NCBI GenBank assembly: GCA_017164015.1
Contig: CP071065.1
Location: forward strand, 4,007,918 to 4,071,917
Direction: 5' to 3'
Length of the DNA stretch: 64,000 nt
From: Nostoc sp. UHCC 0702
GTDB taxonomy: Bacteria; Cyanobacteriota; Cyanobacteriia; Cyanobacteriales; Nostocaceae
The first letter of the stretch is position 1, and each line of letters starts with the position of its first letter. A program made the translations under genes and the position numbers. Below the pieces are notes generated by a model that made no database searches, had not been told where the DNA came from, and worked only from the letters and a program-made list of their open reading frames with translations. Shown here one piece after another: positions 35,239 through 43,802 of this stretch.

Positions 35239-37722
35239 CTAAACAATCGACATAGAAGCTAAGTTTCCATTGAACCCAGTAATCTCTATAATGGCGTCAG
35301 TTGTAGCTGAAAATCCTTTGGTAGAATCATTGAGAGCTAAGAATGTCCGCTGATCATCACCTGTACCTAAATAAAATGTTGCCGCTTTATTAGCAGCAAA
35401 ACTAGATCTGTGCAATAAGTTTTGTATTTCAGCCTCAGTCAGCGTGTTAATCTTGCCGAGGTGAGCAACTTTAGCTGCTGAAACTGCTCTCGGGCCATCA
35501 ATTGTATCTACACCAATATTTAGATCCTTAATCACATCAAAATTGGATAGTAATGAATCTGTCAGATACTGAAAACGAAATTGATCACGCCCACAACCAC
35601 CAGTTAGAATATCAGCCCCAGCACCGCCAACTAAGGTATCATTACCATTACCACCATAGAGTTGGTCGTTACCATTACTACCAATGAGTTTATCGTTACT
35701 CTCCTCACCGTAGAGGATCAAACCTTGTACTAAATCATCGTTAATAGACTTGGCTATCAGTTGATTTTCGCTATCATAAGCGTAGCTGACAAGAGTATCA
35801 TTAACACCATCATTATTATTGTCAATCTCCTCAGATATGAGATTACCGCTGGGATCATAGTTGTATGTGGTAACTTGATCAACGAAGCTGTCGTTATTCT
35901 TGTCCAGGTTTTTAGTTTGTAGATTACCATCAGCATCGTAGCTGTAAGTTGTGACTGCATCTATAGTGCCGTTATGATTCTCGTCAAGTTGTTCGGATGT
36001 CAGCTTGCTGTTACTGTCATAGCTGTATGTGGTAACTTGATCAACGATGCTGTCGTTATTCTTGTCCAGGTTTTTAGTTTTTAGCTTACCATCAGCATGG
36101 TAGCTGTAAGTTGTGACTGCATCTATGCTGCGATCGCTTGCGTTGTCAAGCTGCTCAGAGATTAACTGACCACTAGCATTGTAAATGTAAATGGTGACTG
36201 TATCAGGTGTGGAGTTGCTATTGTTACTGGAACTTGCAGAAGTACGACCGTAACTGTAATTAGTGATATTCTCAGCTTTGCCATCCCCATCGTAGTCGTA
36301 ACTGATAGATGTGAGATTATTATTGGCATCATAACTGTAGTTAGTGATACTCTCAGCTATGCCATCGCCATTGTTGTCAGAACTTTCCGATGTTTTGTTG
36401 CCCTTGGTATCGTAAGTATAATTGGTGGCATTATCAATTTTGCCATCACCATTTTGATCATTACTTACTGATGTGAGGTTGCCACTGTGATCATAGGTAT
36501 ATTTGATGACTTTATCAAGCTTGCCGTCACCATTGTAATCATAGCTTTCGGATGTCTTATTGCCATTGGCATCATAAGTATAATCCGTAACTGAATCTAA
36601 TTTGCCATCAGCATTGTAGTCAACACTGACAAATGTTAGTTGACTGTTAGTATTGTATTTATAAGTAGTGAGATAGTCAGTTTTTCCATCAGCATTGTAA
36701 TCAATGCCTACGAATGTCAAATTACGATCGCCATCGTAGTTATAAGTATATATTTTATCAACTGTGCCATCGCCATTGTAATCGTAGCTTTCTGATATGC
36801 GATCGCCATTAACATCGTAAGTATAGCTATTGATTTTATTAGCAATGCCGTCACCATTGTCATCATAGCTTTCTTTTATTAGCTTGCCATTACCATCGTA
36901 GGTATAGGTGTTGATTTTATTAGCAATGCCATCACCATTGTTGTCATAGCTTTCTGATGTTTTGTTACCGTTAGCATCGTAAGTATAAGTGTTGATGCGG
37001 TCAACAATGCCATCACCATTATTGTCATAATTTTCCGATGTCTTGTTACCTTGAGCATCGTATGTATAAGTGTTAATTCGGTCAATTGTGCCGTTGCGAT
37101 CGTCGTCAAAGCTTTCCGATGTGCGGTTGCTGTTGGCATCGTAGGTATAGCTATTAACTGAATCTACCGTACCGTCGCCATTGTCGTCATATTGTTCGGA
37201 TGTGCGGTTATTGTTGACATCGTAAGTATAGATGTTAACTGAATCTTCTATACCGTCGCCATTGTTGTCATATTTTTCGGATGTTAAATTGCCTTGAGCA
37301 TCGTATGTATAAAGATAGATACGGTCAACTGTACCGTCGTTATTATTGTCAAAGCTTTCAGATAGCTTGTTGCCCTTGGCATCATAAGTCAAGGTGGTGA
37401 GACTCTCAGCTATGCCATCGCCATTGGTATCATTCCCTACAGATGTGAGATTGCCATTAGCATCGTAGATATAAGTATCGATACTATCAGCTATGCCATC
37501 ACCATCATTGTCAAAGGTTGCAGATGCTAGATTGCCATTGCCATCATAACTATAGATAGTGGTGCGATCGCTAATGCCGTCACCATCATTATCAAAGCTT
37601 TGGGATATTTGGTGATACCGATAAGTGATGACTGAATCTACAATACCATCAGCATCAAAATCGGTACTCTCAGAAATCAGGTTGCCGTTTGCATCGTAGC
37701 TATAATTTGTGATGGATGTCAT
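35239..37722 (-). CDS. RTX protein with 24 calcium-loop/YD repeats
   Basis: About 827 residues from the ATG at 37722; an ATG at 37767 would add 15. It has 24 units of about 26 residues, each combining a DxNxDGxxD loop (like dockerin or EF-hand calcium loops) with a YTYDANGN motif like the YD repeats of Rhs proteins. The sequence then turns to RTX nonapeptides (GGNGNDTLVGGAGAD) and a C-terminal domain ending in hydrophobic residues. There is no Sec signal; the RTX tail suggests type I secretion. A surface or extracellular calcium-dependent role is inferred. No secretion genes are adjacent. Confidence 0.8.
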   Translation of the reverse strand: MTSITNYSYDANGNLISESTDFDADGIVDSVITYRYHQISQSFDNDGDGISDRTTIYSYDGNGNLASATFDNDGDGIADSIDTYIYDANGNLTSVGNDTNGDGIAESLTTLTYDAKGNKLSESFDNNNDGTVDRIYLYTYDAQGNLTSEKYDNNGDGIEDSVNIYTYDVNNNRTSEQYDDNGDGTVDSVNSYTYDANSNRTSESFDDDRNGTIDRINTYTYDAQGNKTSENYDNNGDGIVDRINTYTYDANGNKTSESYDNNGDGIANKINTYTYDGNGKLIKESYDDNGDGIANKINSYTYDVNGDRISESYDYNGDGTVDKIYTYNYDGDRNLTFVGIDYNADGKTDYLTTYKYNTNSQLTFVSVDYNADGKLDSVTDYTYDANGNKTSESYDYNGDGKLDKVIKYTYDHSGNLTSVSNDQNGDGKIDNATNYTYDTKGNKTSESSDNNGDGIAESITNYSYDANNNLTSISYDYDGDGKAENITNYSYGRTSASSSNNSNSTPDTVTIYIYNASGQLISEQLDNASDRSIDAVTTYSYHADGKLKTKNLDKNNDSIVDQVTTYSYDSNSKLTSEQLDENHNGTIDAVTTYSYDADGNLQTKNLDKNNDSFVDQVTTYNYDPSGNLISEEIDNNNDGVNDTLVSYAYDSENQLIAKSINDDLVQGLILYGEESNDKLIGSNGNDQLYGGNGNDTLVGGAGADILTGGCGRDQFRFQYLTDSLLSNFDVIKDLNIGVDTIDGPRAVSAAKVAHLGKINTLTEAEIQNLLHRSSFAANKAATFYLGTGDDQRTFLALNDSTKGFSATTDAIIEITGFNGNLASMSIV

Positions 37723-38022
37723 TTTTAGATCAAAAGCTAGACTTTTATGGCAACCATAACGATGCATCCCATATTTTGCAGGAGTGAATATACTTAAAAA
37801 CTTATAGGAATCCGATTTGATTCCTGAACCACTAGTAGAGACAGGGAACTCTTAACAGTAAAAAGGAATAAAAGTGTACTGAGTTTTTTTCAAAAATCAA
37901 ATATGAGTCCTAATAGAGGAGTCGTTGAGAAGCCCACACTCACCCTGAAAGGGGGGTGTGTGGAGTACGTCACGCAAAACGACGACGGCTAAAACTGGGT
38001 TGGAGCAACTGGCGTTCAACAA
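37723..38022. other. Intergenic with dispersed repeat
   Basis: CCCACACTCACCCTGAAAGG / GGGGTGTGTGG near 37934-37962 is an inverted repeat. The stretch near 37975-38015 resembles the repeat at 47235-47285. No gene seen. Confidence 0.4.
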
Positions 38023-40080
38023 TCAAAATTGTTCTGAGGATTCCTGTTGTAGTGGAATCGTAATGACAAATTCTGCTCCTTCTCCTGGGGCTGAAAAACA
38101 CTGTAATTGCCCACTGTGTTTGTTGACAACAATTTGGTAGCTAATTGATAATCCCATGCCAGTACCTTTACCTACAGGTTTCGTGGTGAAAAAGGGGTCA
38201 AATAAATGTTGACGCACTTTTTCAGTCATTCCTGGCCCATTATCAGCAATACGGATAATTACCTGCTGGTCAGCTGTGAGTTCAGTACGAATGCGAATTT
38301 GAGGTTTAGTCAATAGTCCATAGTCCATGGTCAATAGTTCACAATTGTTGACTGATGACTGTTGACTGATGACTGATGACTGTTGACTGTTGACTATTGA
38401 CTCCTCTAAAGCATCGATGGCATTTGTCAATAAATTCATAAACACCTGATTGATTTGTCCAGCGTGACAGACTACCCGTGGTAAGTTGCTGTACTCTGGG
38501 ATCACTTGGATTTCTGGCTGTCCTGGTTTCCCTTTCAGGCGATTTTGCAATAACAGCAAGCTGCTATCAATACCTTCGTGGATATCGACTGGCTTCATCC
38601 CTTCTTCATCAAGGCGAGAAAAGGTGCGTAGAGATAGGACAATCTGCTGGATGCGTTTAGCTCCCATATTCATAGAATCTAGGATTTTGGGCAAATCTTG
38701 GCAAATAAAATCTAAATCAATTGCATAGATTTGCTGGTGAATCTCTGGTGCTGGTGGACAGTGGTGTTGTTGATAAAGTTCTAGTAAGTGCAGTAAATCC
38801 TTGACATATTGACTGGCGTGGTTGATATTACCGTAGATGAAATTAACGGGATTATTGATTTCGTGGGCAATTCCTGCTACTAACTGTCCTAAAGAAGACA
38901 TTTTTTCAGTTTGGATCAGTTGAGCCTGGGTTTGTTGCAGTTGCAGTAAAGTTTCTTCTAGCTGGTTTGCTTTTTCTTGGGCTGTTTGGGCTGTGAGGCG
39001 AGTTTGGGTATAGAGTTTGGCTTGGTCAATGGCGATCGCTATTTGATCTGTAACTGCTTGTAGCAATTCTACTTCATCATCCAACCAAGGGCGAAAGCCA
39101 TTACAGTAACCACAGCTAAATGCACCAATTTCACCAGATTGAGTATGTACTGGTAGTGAAATAAAAGCAGTAAACCCAAAATCGCCTAAAAACTGCCGTG
39201 TGATGGGATCATCCACAGTCTCAACATCATCAATGCGGATGATTTCTTTGTTCAAGGTTTTTGCAGCGATGAGTTCAATTTCTGTAAAAATGACTTGATC
39301 TGTAAGCAGACAAGGCAAAATAGAACTTTTTGCTTCGTATACACTTTCCCAGTAGGACGAATCATTGTTTTGGCGATACCAAAAGAAGACGCAGCGATCT
39401 ATCTGGAATAAGTTGCGGATTTCCTGCACTGCGGTTTCTAAAATACAATTGAGATCTAAGGAAGCTCGAATTTGGCTAGACAGACGATTCAGTAGTGCTT
39501 CTTGTTGAGCGATCGCTCTAAATTTAGCTTCTGAGTGGCTGATTTGCCGGACAATAACTATGATTTGCTGCTCTTGTAAGGGAAATAATCTAGCTTCAAA
39601 ATTACTATTTACTTCTGGTAGTGGTAAATTATATTGAAAACTAACTAAAGTTTTATTTTCAACTACTCTCTTGATTGCTTGTTGAAATTTAATTTGGAGA
39701 TTTTTTGGTAAATAATCATGAATTTTATTACCTGCAACAACTCCTTCTAATTTATGTAATTTTTGAATTTCTCCAAGGTGATAATCTAGGATGGTTCCAT
39801 CAGCATCAAGGCGAAAATATAAATGAGGCAGCATTTGCAACACTGCTTCGAGTTCTGAGTTTTTTTGGTGTAACTGTTGTTTAGTTTTTTGGTGTTCTAC
39901 AATTTCTGTTTGCAGTTCCTGGAGTGCATTTGTTGTTTCTGTTGTGCATGTCTCAACTCTGATTTCTGATTCTTGATTCGCTTCACAGGCTTTGTAGGGG
40001 AAGATTGTCGCATTTTGCTGTATTTCTTCCTCTAAAATTAGAGTTTCTGCGATGGGATTTTGCAGCTTTTCAGTAAACAC
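38023..40080 (-). CDS. PAS-GAF sensor histidine kinase
   Basis: 685 residues. Order: coiled coil (about 45-75), PAS (about 80-180), GAF (about 205-355, with CVFFWYRQ and FTAFISLPVHTQSGEIGAFS), a short coiled coil, HisKA with phosphoacceptor His in GIAHEINNPVNF (about 405), and HATPase with N-box FMNLLTNAIDAL, G1 IADNGPGM and G2 GKGTGMGLSIS. About 30 residues encoded by short tandem repeats are inserted between N-box and G1, in-frame. GAF may bind a ligand or bilin, but no conserved bilin Cys is obvious. The response regulator is not nearby. Confidence 0.85.
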   Translation of the reverse strand: MFTEKLQNPIAETLILEEEIQQNATIFPYKACEANQESEIRVETCTTETTNALQELQTEIVEHQKTKQQLHQKNSELEAVLQMLPHLYFRLDADGTILDYHLGEIQKLHKLEGVVAGNKIHDYLPKNLQIKFQQAIKRVVENKTLVSFQYNLPLPEVNSNFEARLFPLQEQQIIVIVRQISHSEAKFRAIAQQEALLNRLSSQIRASLDLNCILETAVQEIRNLFQIDRCVFFWYRQNNDSSYWESVYEAKSSILPCLLTDQVIFTEIELIAAKTLNKEIIRIDDVETVDDPITRQFLGDFGFTAFISLPVHTQSGEIGAFSCGYCNGFRPWLDDEVELLQAVTDQIAIAIDQAKLYTQTRLTAQTAQEKANQLEETLLQLQQTQAQLIQTEKMSSLGQLVAGIAHEINNPVNFIYGNINHASQYVKDLLHLLELYQQHHCPPAPEIHQQIYAIDLDFICQDLPKILDSMNMGAKRIQQIVLSLRTFSRLDEEGMKPVDIHEGIDSSLLLLQNRLKGKPGQPEIQVIPEYSNLPRVVCHAGQINQVFMNLLTNAIDALEESIVNSQQSSVISQQSSVNNCELLTMDYGLLTKPQIRIRTELTADQQVIIRIADNGPGMTEKVRQHLFDPFFTTKPVGKGTGMGLSISYQIVVNKHSGQLQCFSAPGEGAEFVITIPLQQESSEQF
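38308..38405. repeat. Short tandem repeats inside the kinase gene
   Basis: GTTGACTGATGACTG units of the Nostocales STRR class lie in-frame within the HATPase domain, encoding SQQSSVISQQSSV. The same units are otherwise intergenic here (21900-21947). Confidence 0.85.
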
Positions 40081-40976
40081 TTTTATCTACCTGCTTTGCT
40101 GAATTTGATTTATAATTATTTTTGAGATGTAACGCTTTAATATACAGTCTTTTTAGCGTATAAATTATTAAATTTTAAGTTTTGCTGAATATTTCATAAA
40201 GGCAGGTTTTGGTGATTTTACCTATGATGAGTATAGAGACAATTGATGAATTGCCTCTACAAAAAAAGTTATCAATTTGCTATGAAAGTAATTGCACCTG
40301 AATTTCAGCAACACTCATATCAAGTTCGGTTAATTAGTTACGATATAGTCGGTTTGCTTGGTAATGGGTAATAGGTAATGGGTAATGGGTAATACTCAAA
40401 ACCAATTACCAATTCCCAATTACCGACCTCCACAGATATCATAAGTGTTTAAACGGACATGATATCAAAACTTTTTCTACTTGTAAGTTAAGTTTAGTCA
40501 AAATTAAGCCAATGGGAAACACATGGCTTAATTTTGACTAAATTTATCAATTATGTATTAAGCAGGGAGACTGTAAAAAAGTAATGGTTTAGGAGGATTT
40601 TTACAAGTAGTTATCAGCGCTTAATTGGAGTTTAATACGAATTCAATGAAGTTAAAGTTAAGTTCTTTGTTATTTCTATTTTGTTATCTTGAAAATTTCA
40701 TAAAGAAGACATAAAATTTAATGAATTTACATTAAAGACTACCAAGTAATTTTACATAGATTAGCAGTTATAGGATTTTGTCTTTAGTAAAGAAAAATTA
40801 AGGGTTGGGGCTGGGCATAGGGCATGGAAAATTGACTGATAACTAATGGCTGTCAACAGTCATCAGTCAACAGAATTATGTAGAACAGCTGATCAACTCG
40901 TTGTCCCAAGGGCTGCTAATCGCATTTTTTGTGTTATAAAACTCACAGAAATTGATCTCGGGCGGGCAAATTCTCT
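40081..40976. other. Large intergenic region with repeats
   Basis: Contains GGGTAATGGGTAATA-type repeats paired with CCAATTACC copies (40365-40432), an AAACGGACATGATATC MITE end (40450-40466), a strong hairpin at 40493-40542 and AT-rich sequence. Small ORFs here are not credible. Confidence 0.5.
40493..40542. repeat. Perfect 19-bp inverted repeat
   Basis: TTTAGTCAAAATTAAGCCA (40493-40511) is the exact complement of TGGCTTAATTTTGACTAAA (40524-40542), with a 12-nt loop. It may be a tiny MITE, a bidirectional terminator or a protein site. Confidence 0.7.
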
Positions 40977-43541
40977 ATGGAACCAGGAAAACTGGAATGT
41001 TTTAAAGAGTACGGCGAATTTATTCTCCAGAAAATAGACTCAGTGCCCACTTACCCCTCTCAACAAGCAGATTGGGTGCCGGCTAGCCTTGATGACTGCC
41101 TAGTACGCCTGCGGGAAGCTGCCCATAAAACTGTAGAACTTGCAACTTCGGCTGTCAAAATCGGTGTGATGGGAGAATTTAGTAGTGGCAAAACTTTACT
41201 TTTGGGCAGCTTGATTGGATTTGCCGATGCTTTGCCGGTGAGTGAAAATCCCACTACAGGTAATATTACAGCAATTCATCTCATACCGCAAGATGGTTTT
41301 AGCACGACTCAGCTGAGTAATTTTACTGTTGAATATCTTGATCACCAAGGAGTGGATGAGTGCTTAGGCTTCATGTTGGGGGAAGCAAGGCAACGTGCCA
41401 CAGCCGCAGGACTAACCCCAAGGTCTGTATCAAATATTGATATCGACAAAGATGTTATTGGCTGGTGCGAAGAATTATGGAACAGCAGTAACAATTTAGA
41501 ATTACGTTATTTGCTGCGGGAGTTGGTGTTATTTGTTCGTGCTTATCACTCCTATGGTGAAGCGCTTTGTGGCGGAATATACCAGATTGATGCAACTACA
41601 GCCCGTGAAGGGTTACAGTTAGCTGAACAGCCAATGGCTATCCAAACCCTCAGCTTTGCAGATTTACCTCCTGGTCATATTCGATTACCGAGTTCTCCCC
41701 AAAGGCTTGCAGCAAAGCTGTTACAGAATAGTTTTCCTCTGATTCGCCGCGTGGATATTGAGGTCAAAATATCACGGGAAATTTGGGATGTCACGGGTGC
41801 TTCGGAATTTGTTCTCCTCGACTTTCCGGGATTGGGTGCTGCTAATTCTGGTGCGAGGGATACATTTTTATCATTGCGAGAATTGGCAGAAGTACAGACA
41901 ATTCTAGTATTGCTGAACGGCAAATCTCCCGGAAGCGATCGCGCTAATAAAATCTTTACCATGATGCAGCAGCAGCGACCGGGACAAGATTTAAAAGATT
42001 TAATCTTAGTAGGTGTGGGACGCTTCGACCAGTTACCCTTAGACAGCGAAGGCGGCGAAAGAGAACTCGACCAACTCATCGACGATACCGCAGCTAACAG
42101 TCCTTTGCAGGAAGATGCTGTTTTCCAAAAACTGAAAGTGCTGCAAACCACCATCGATGGTGCAAATGCATTTACCACCCACAAAGACCGTATCGTTTTA
42201 CTATCGCCGCTGTTGGGACTGGCGGAATTAGCCAAACGTTCGAGTACTGTTAAAGCTGGTTCACCAGAATTTTTAGCAAACCTGGATTATCCTGATTATC
42301 TAGAAAGGTCGAAGCGGTTGCAACAAAAGTGGGGACGCTTAAGCGAACGGCTGTTAGAATCAAATGCGCGTAGCCATTTAGGTAGACAATTAGGTTACTT
42401 TGCTCAAGATGGAGGTATTGCCAAACTACGAGAATTAATTCAAAATCATGTTGCGACTCACGGACTGAAGCAACTGTATGAAGATACTCGTAGGGCTGCT
42501 GATCATTTGCGTCAACAACAAAATATACTAGAAGACATTATTGCAGAAATTGACGAGCAAGGCATACCCACCGGAGATAGTACAGCTTTAATCGAGCTGC
42601 GGACTGCCATTGAAAATTTAGATAAAACCTACAGAAATTTCCAAAAAGATTTAGGCAAAGAACCACTCAAAGACCGACGGGGAGAAGTCGTCAGCGATGT
42701 GGTGAAAGATGAACTCACCTATAAAATCATCAGTTGGAGTCAGTGGACTTTGTTGTTTAACAAAGCCCATAATGGCGCGATCGCTCTTACCGAATCGAAG
42801 GGTGCAGCTGGTAAACTATTTGATCGCGGCAACAGAGTGAATACTGCTGTTCCTACTAAAAGCGACGATTTTTATCCAGCTTTTGCCAAGACTGTGGCAG
42901 AACTAGAAGAGTTTGCCCGCGATCGCATCCGCCAAGCAGTGGTAGACTTGTTGAGCAAATTATCCAACCAAATAGCCCAAGAACGCGACCAACTCAAGGC
43001 AATTCTCAACCCAGAAATGGAACAAGAGATTGAAGCCACATTTAGCGGCGAAGAAGCCGATTTATTTTATAAGTTGCTGCTGGGTTGCGATCCCAACCAA
43101 TGGAAAGAAGCAATTATCTCGGAAATTACTAGCACAGAGAAAGCGATTTCACCCGAAATCATGTTTCCCTTGGCGCGTCAAGACGAAAAACACAACATTG
43201 GACAAATCTTTGATTGGGCACCAGAAAGAAGCCAAGGCTTAACCAGATCCAGCAATCACCAGCTTTTGGTTTTGCGGTTGCGCGATGAAATCACTGCCAG
43301 TGCCAGTTTACATCTTGTGCAGTATGTCAGCGAAGTCAATCAGCGAGTCAATGCTGAACTTGAGGGGATTTTAGATCAAATTATTCCCACTTTACAAAAT
43401 CTCTCCAAAAAAGAAGAGTTGCTGAGATATCTTGCGGGTAAAGACTCGCCAACTGCGATCGCAATTCCCACCTGGTTACAGATTCTCTCAGAAATCACCA
43501 CCATTTCTCACTCTGATTTTTCTCATAAAGTTGCTGGATAG
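40977..43541 (+). CDS. Dynamin-like GTPase (SrfC-like)
   Basis: 854 residues. G1 is GEFSSGKT (66-73), G2 likely ENPTTGN (90-96), G3 LLDFPGLG (about 279-286) and a G4-like GVGRFDQL (about 345-352). After the GTPase there are long helical, coiled-coil-prone segments, typical of large self-assembling GTPases. The ATG at 40977 lies in a plain context. It is first of three co-directional genes, followed by an Hsp70/actin-fold ATPase. The pair resembles SrfC and SrfB of enterobacteria (recall, not alignment). Membrane remodelling and assembly are family expectations; the biological role here is unknown. Confidence 0.75.
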   Translation: MEPGKLECFKEYGEFILQKIDSVPTYPSQQADWVPASLDDCLVRLREAAHKTVELATSAVKIGVMGEFSSGKTLLLGSLIGFADALPVSENPTTGNITAIHLIPQDGFSTTQLSNFTVEYLDHQGVDECLGFMLGEARQRATAAGLTPRSVSNIDIDKDVIGWCEELWNSSNNLELRYLLRELVLFVRAYHSYGEALCGGIYQIDATTAREGLQLAEQPMAIQTLSFADLPPGHIRLPSSPQRLAAKLLQNSFPLIRRVDIEVKISREIWDVTGASEFVLLDFPGLGAANSGARDTFLSLRELAEVQTILVLLNGKSPGSDRANKIFTMMQQQRPGQDLKDLILVGVGRFDQLPLDSEGGERELDQLIDDTAANSPLQEDAVFQKLKVLQTTIDGANAFTTHKDRIVLLSPLLGLAELAKRSSTVKAGSPEFLANLDYPDYLERSKRLQQKWGRLSERLLESNARSHLGRQLGYFAQDGGIAKLRELIQNHVATHGLKQLYEDTRRAADHLRQQQNILEDIIAEIDEQGIPTGDSTALIELRTAIENLDKTYRNFQKDLGKEPLKDRRGEVVSDVVKDELTYKIISWSQWTLLFNKAHNGAIALTESKGAAGKLFDRGNRVNTAVPTKSDDFYPAFAKTVAELEEFARDRIRQAVVDLLSKLSNQIAQERDQLKAILNPEMEQEIEATFSGEEADLFYKLLLGCDPNQWKEAIISEITSTEKAISPEIMFPLARQDEKHNIGQIFDWAPERSQGLTRSSNHQLLVLRLRDEITASASLHLVQYVSEVNQRVNAELEGILDQIIPTLQNLSKKEELLRYLAGKDSPTAIAIPTWLQILSEITTISHSDFSHKVAG

Positions 43542-43802
43542 GGAATGGGGAATAGGGAATAGGGAATAGGGACTGGGGACTGGGGACTGGGGACTAGAGC
43601 ATCGATTCAGTAATCAAAAACCTAACCCCCCAGCCCCCTTCCCTACAAGGGAAGGGGGTAGCTCAACTCCCCTCTCCTCGTAGGAGAGGGGTAGGGGGAG
43701 AGGTTATTCCAGGATTACTGAATTGGTTTTCTCAATACCCAATACCCAATACCCAATCCCCAGTACCCAATACCCAATACCCGCAACCAAGGAAAATATG
43801 AA
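43542..43802. repeat. STRR and palindromic repeats within the GTPase-Hsp70 unit
   Basis: GGGAATA and GGGGACT tandem repeats, then CCCCTTCCC/GGGAAGGGG and CCCCTCTCC/GGAGAGGGG palindromes, then CCCAATA repeats complementary to the first set. The whole gap could fold on itself. It separates the two genes but leaves no other coding content. Confidence 0.75.

Noticed and set aside
36879..37139. Methionine/threonine-rich ORFs in the RTX gene
   Set aside because: They are alternative-frame readings of the 78-bp coding repeat.
40846..41037. 63-aa ORF before the dynamin-like gene
   Set aside because: It runs through STRR-type sequence and overlaps the real gene in another frame.
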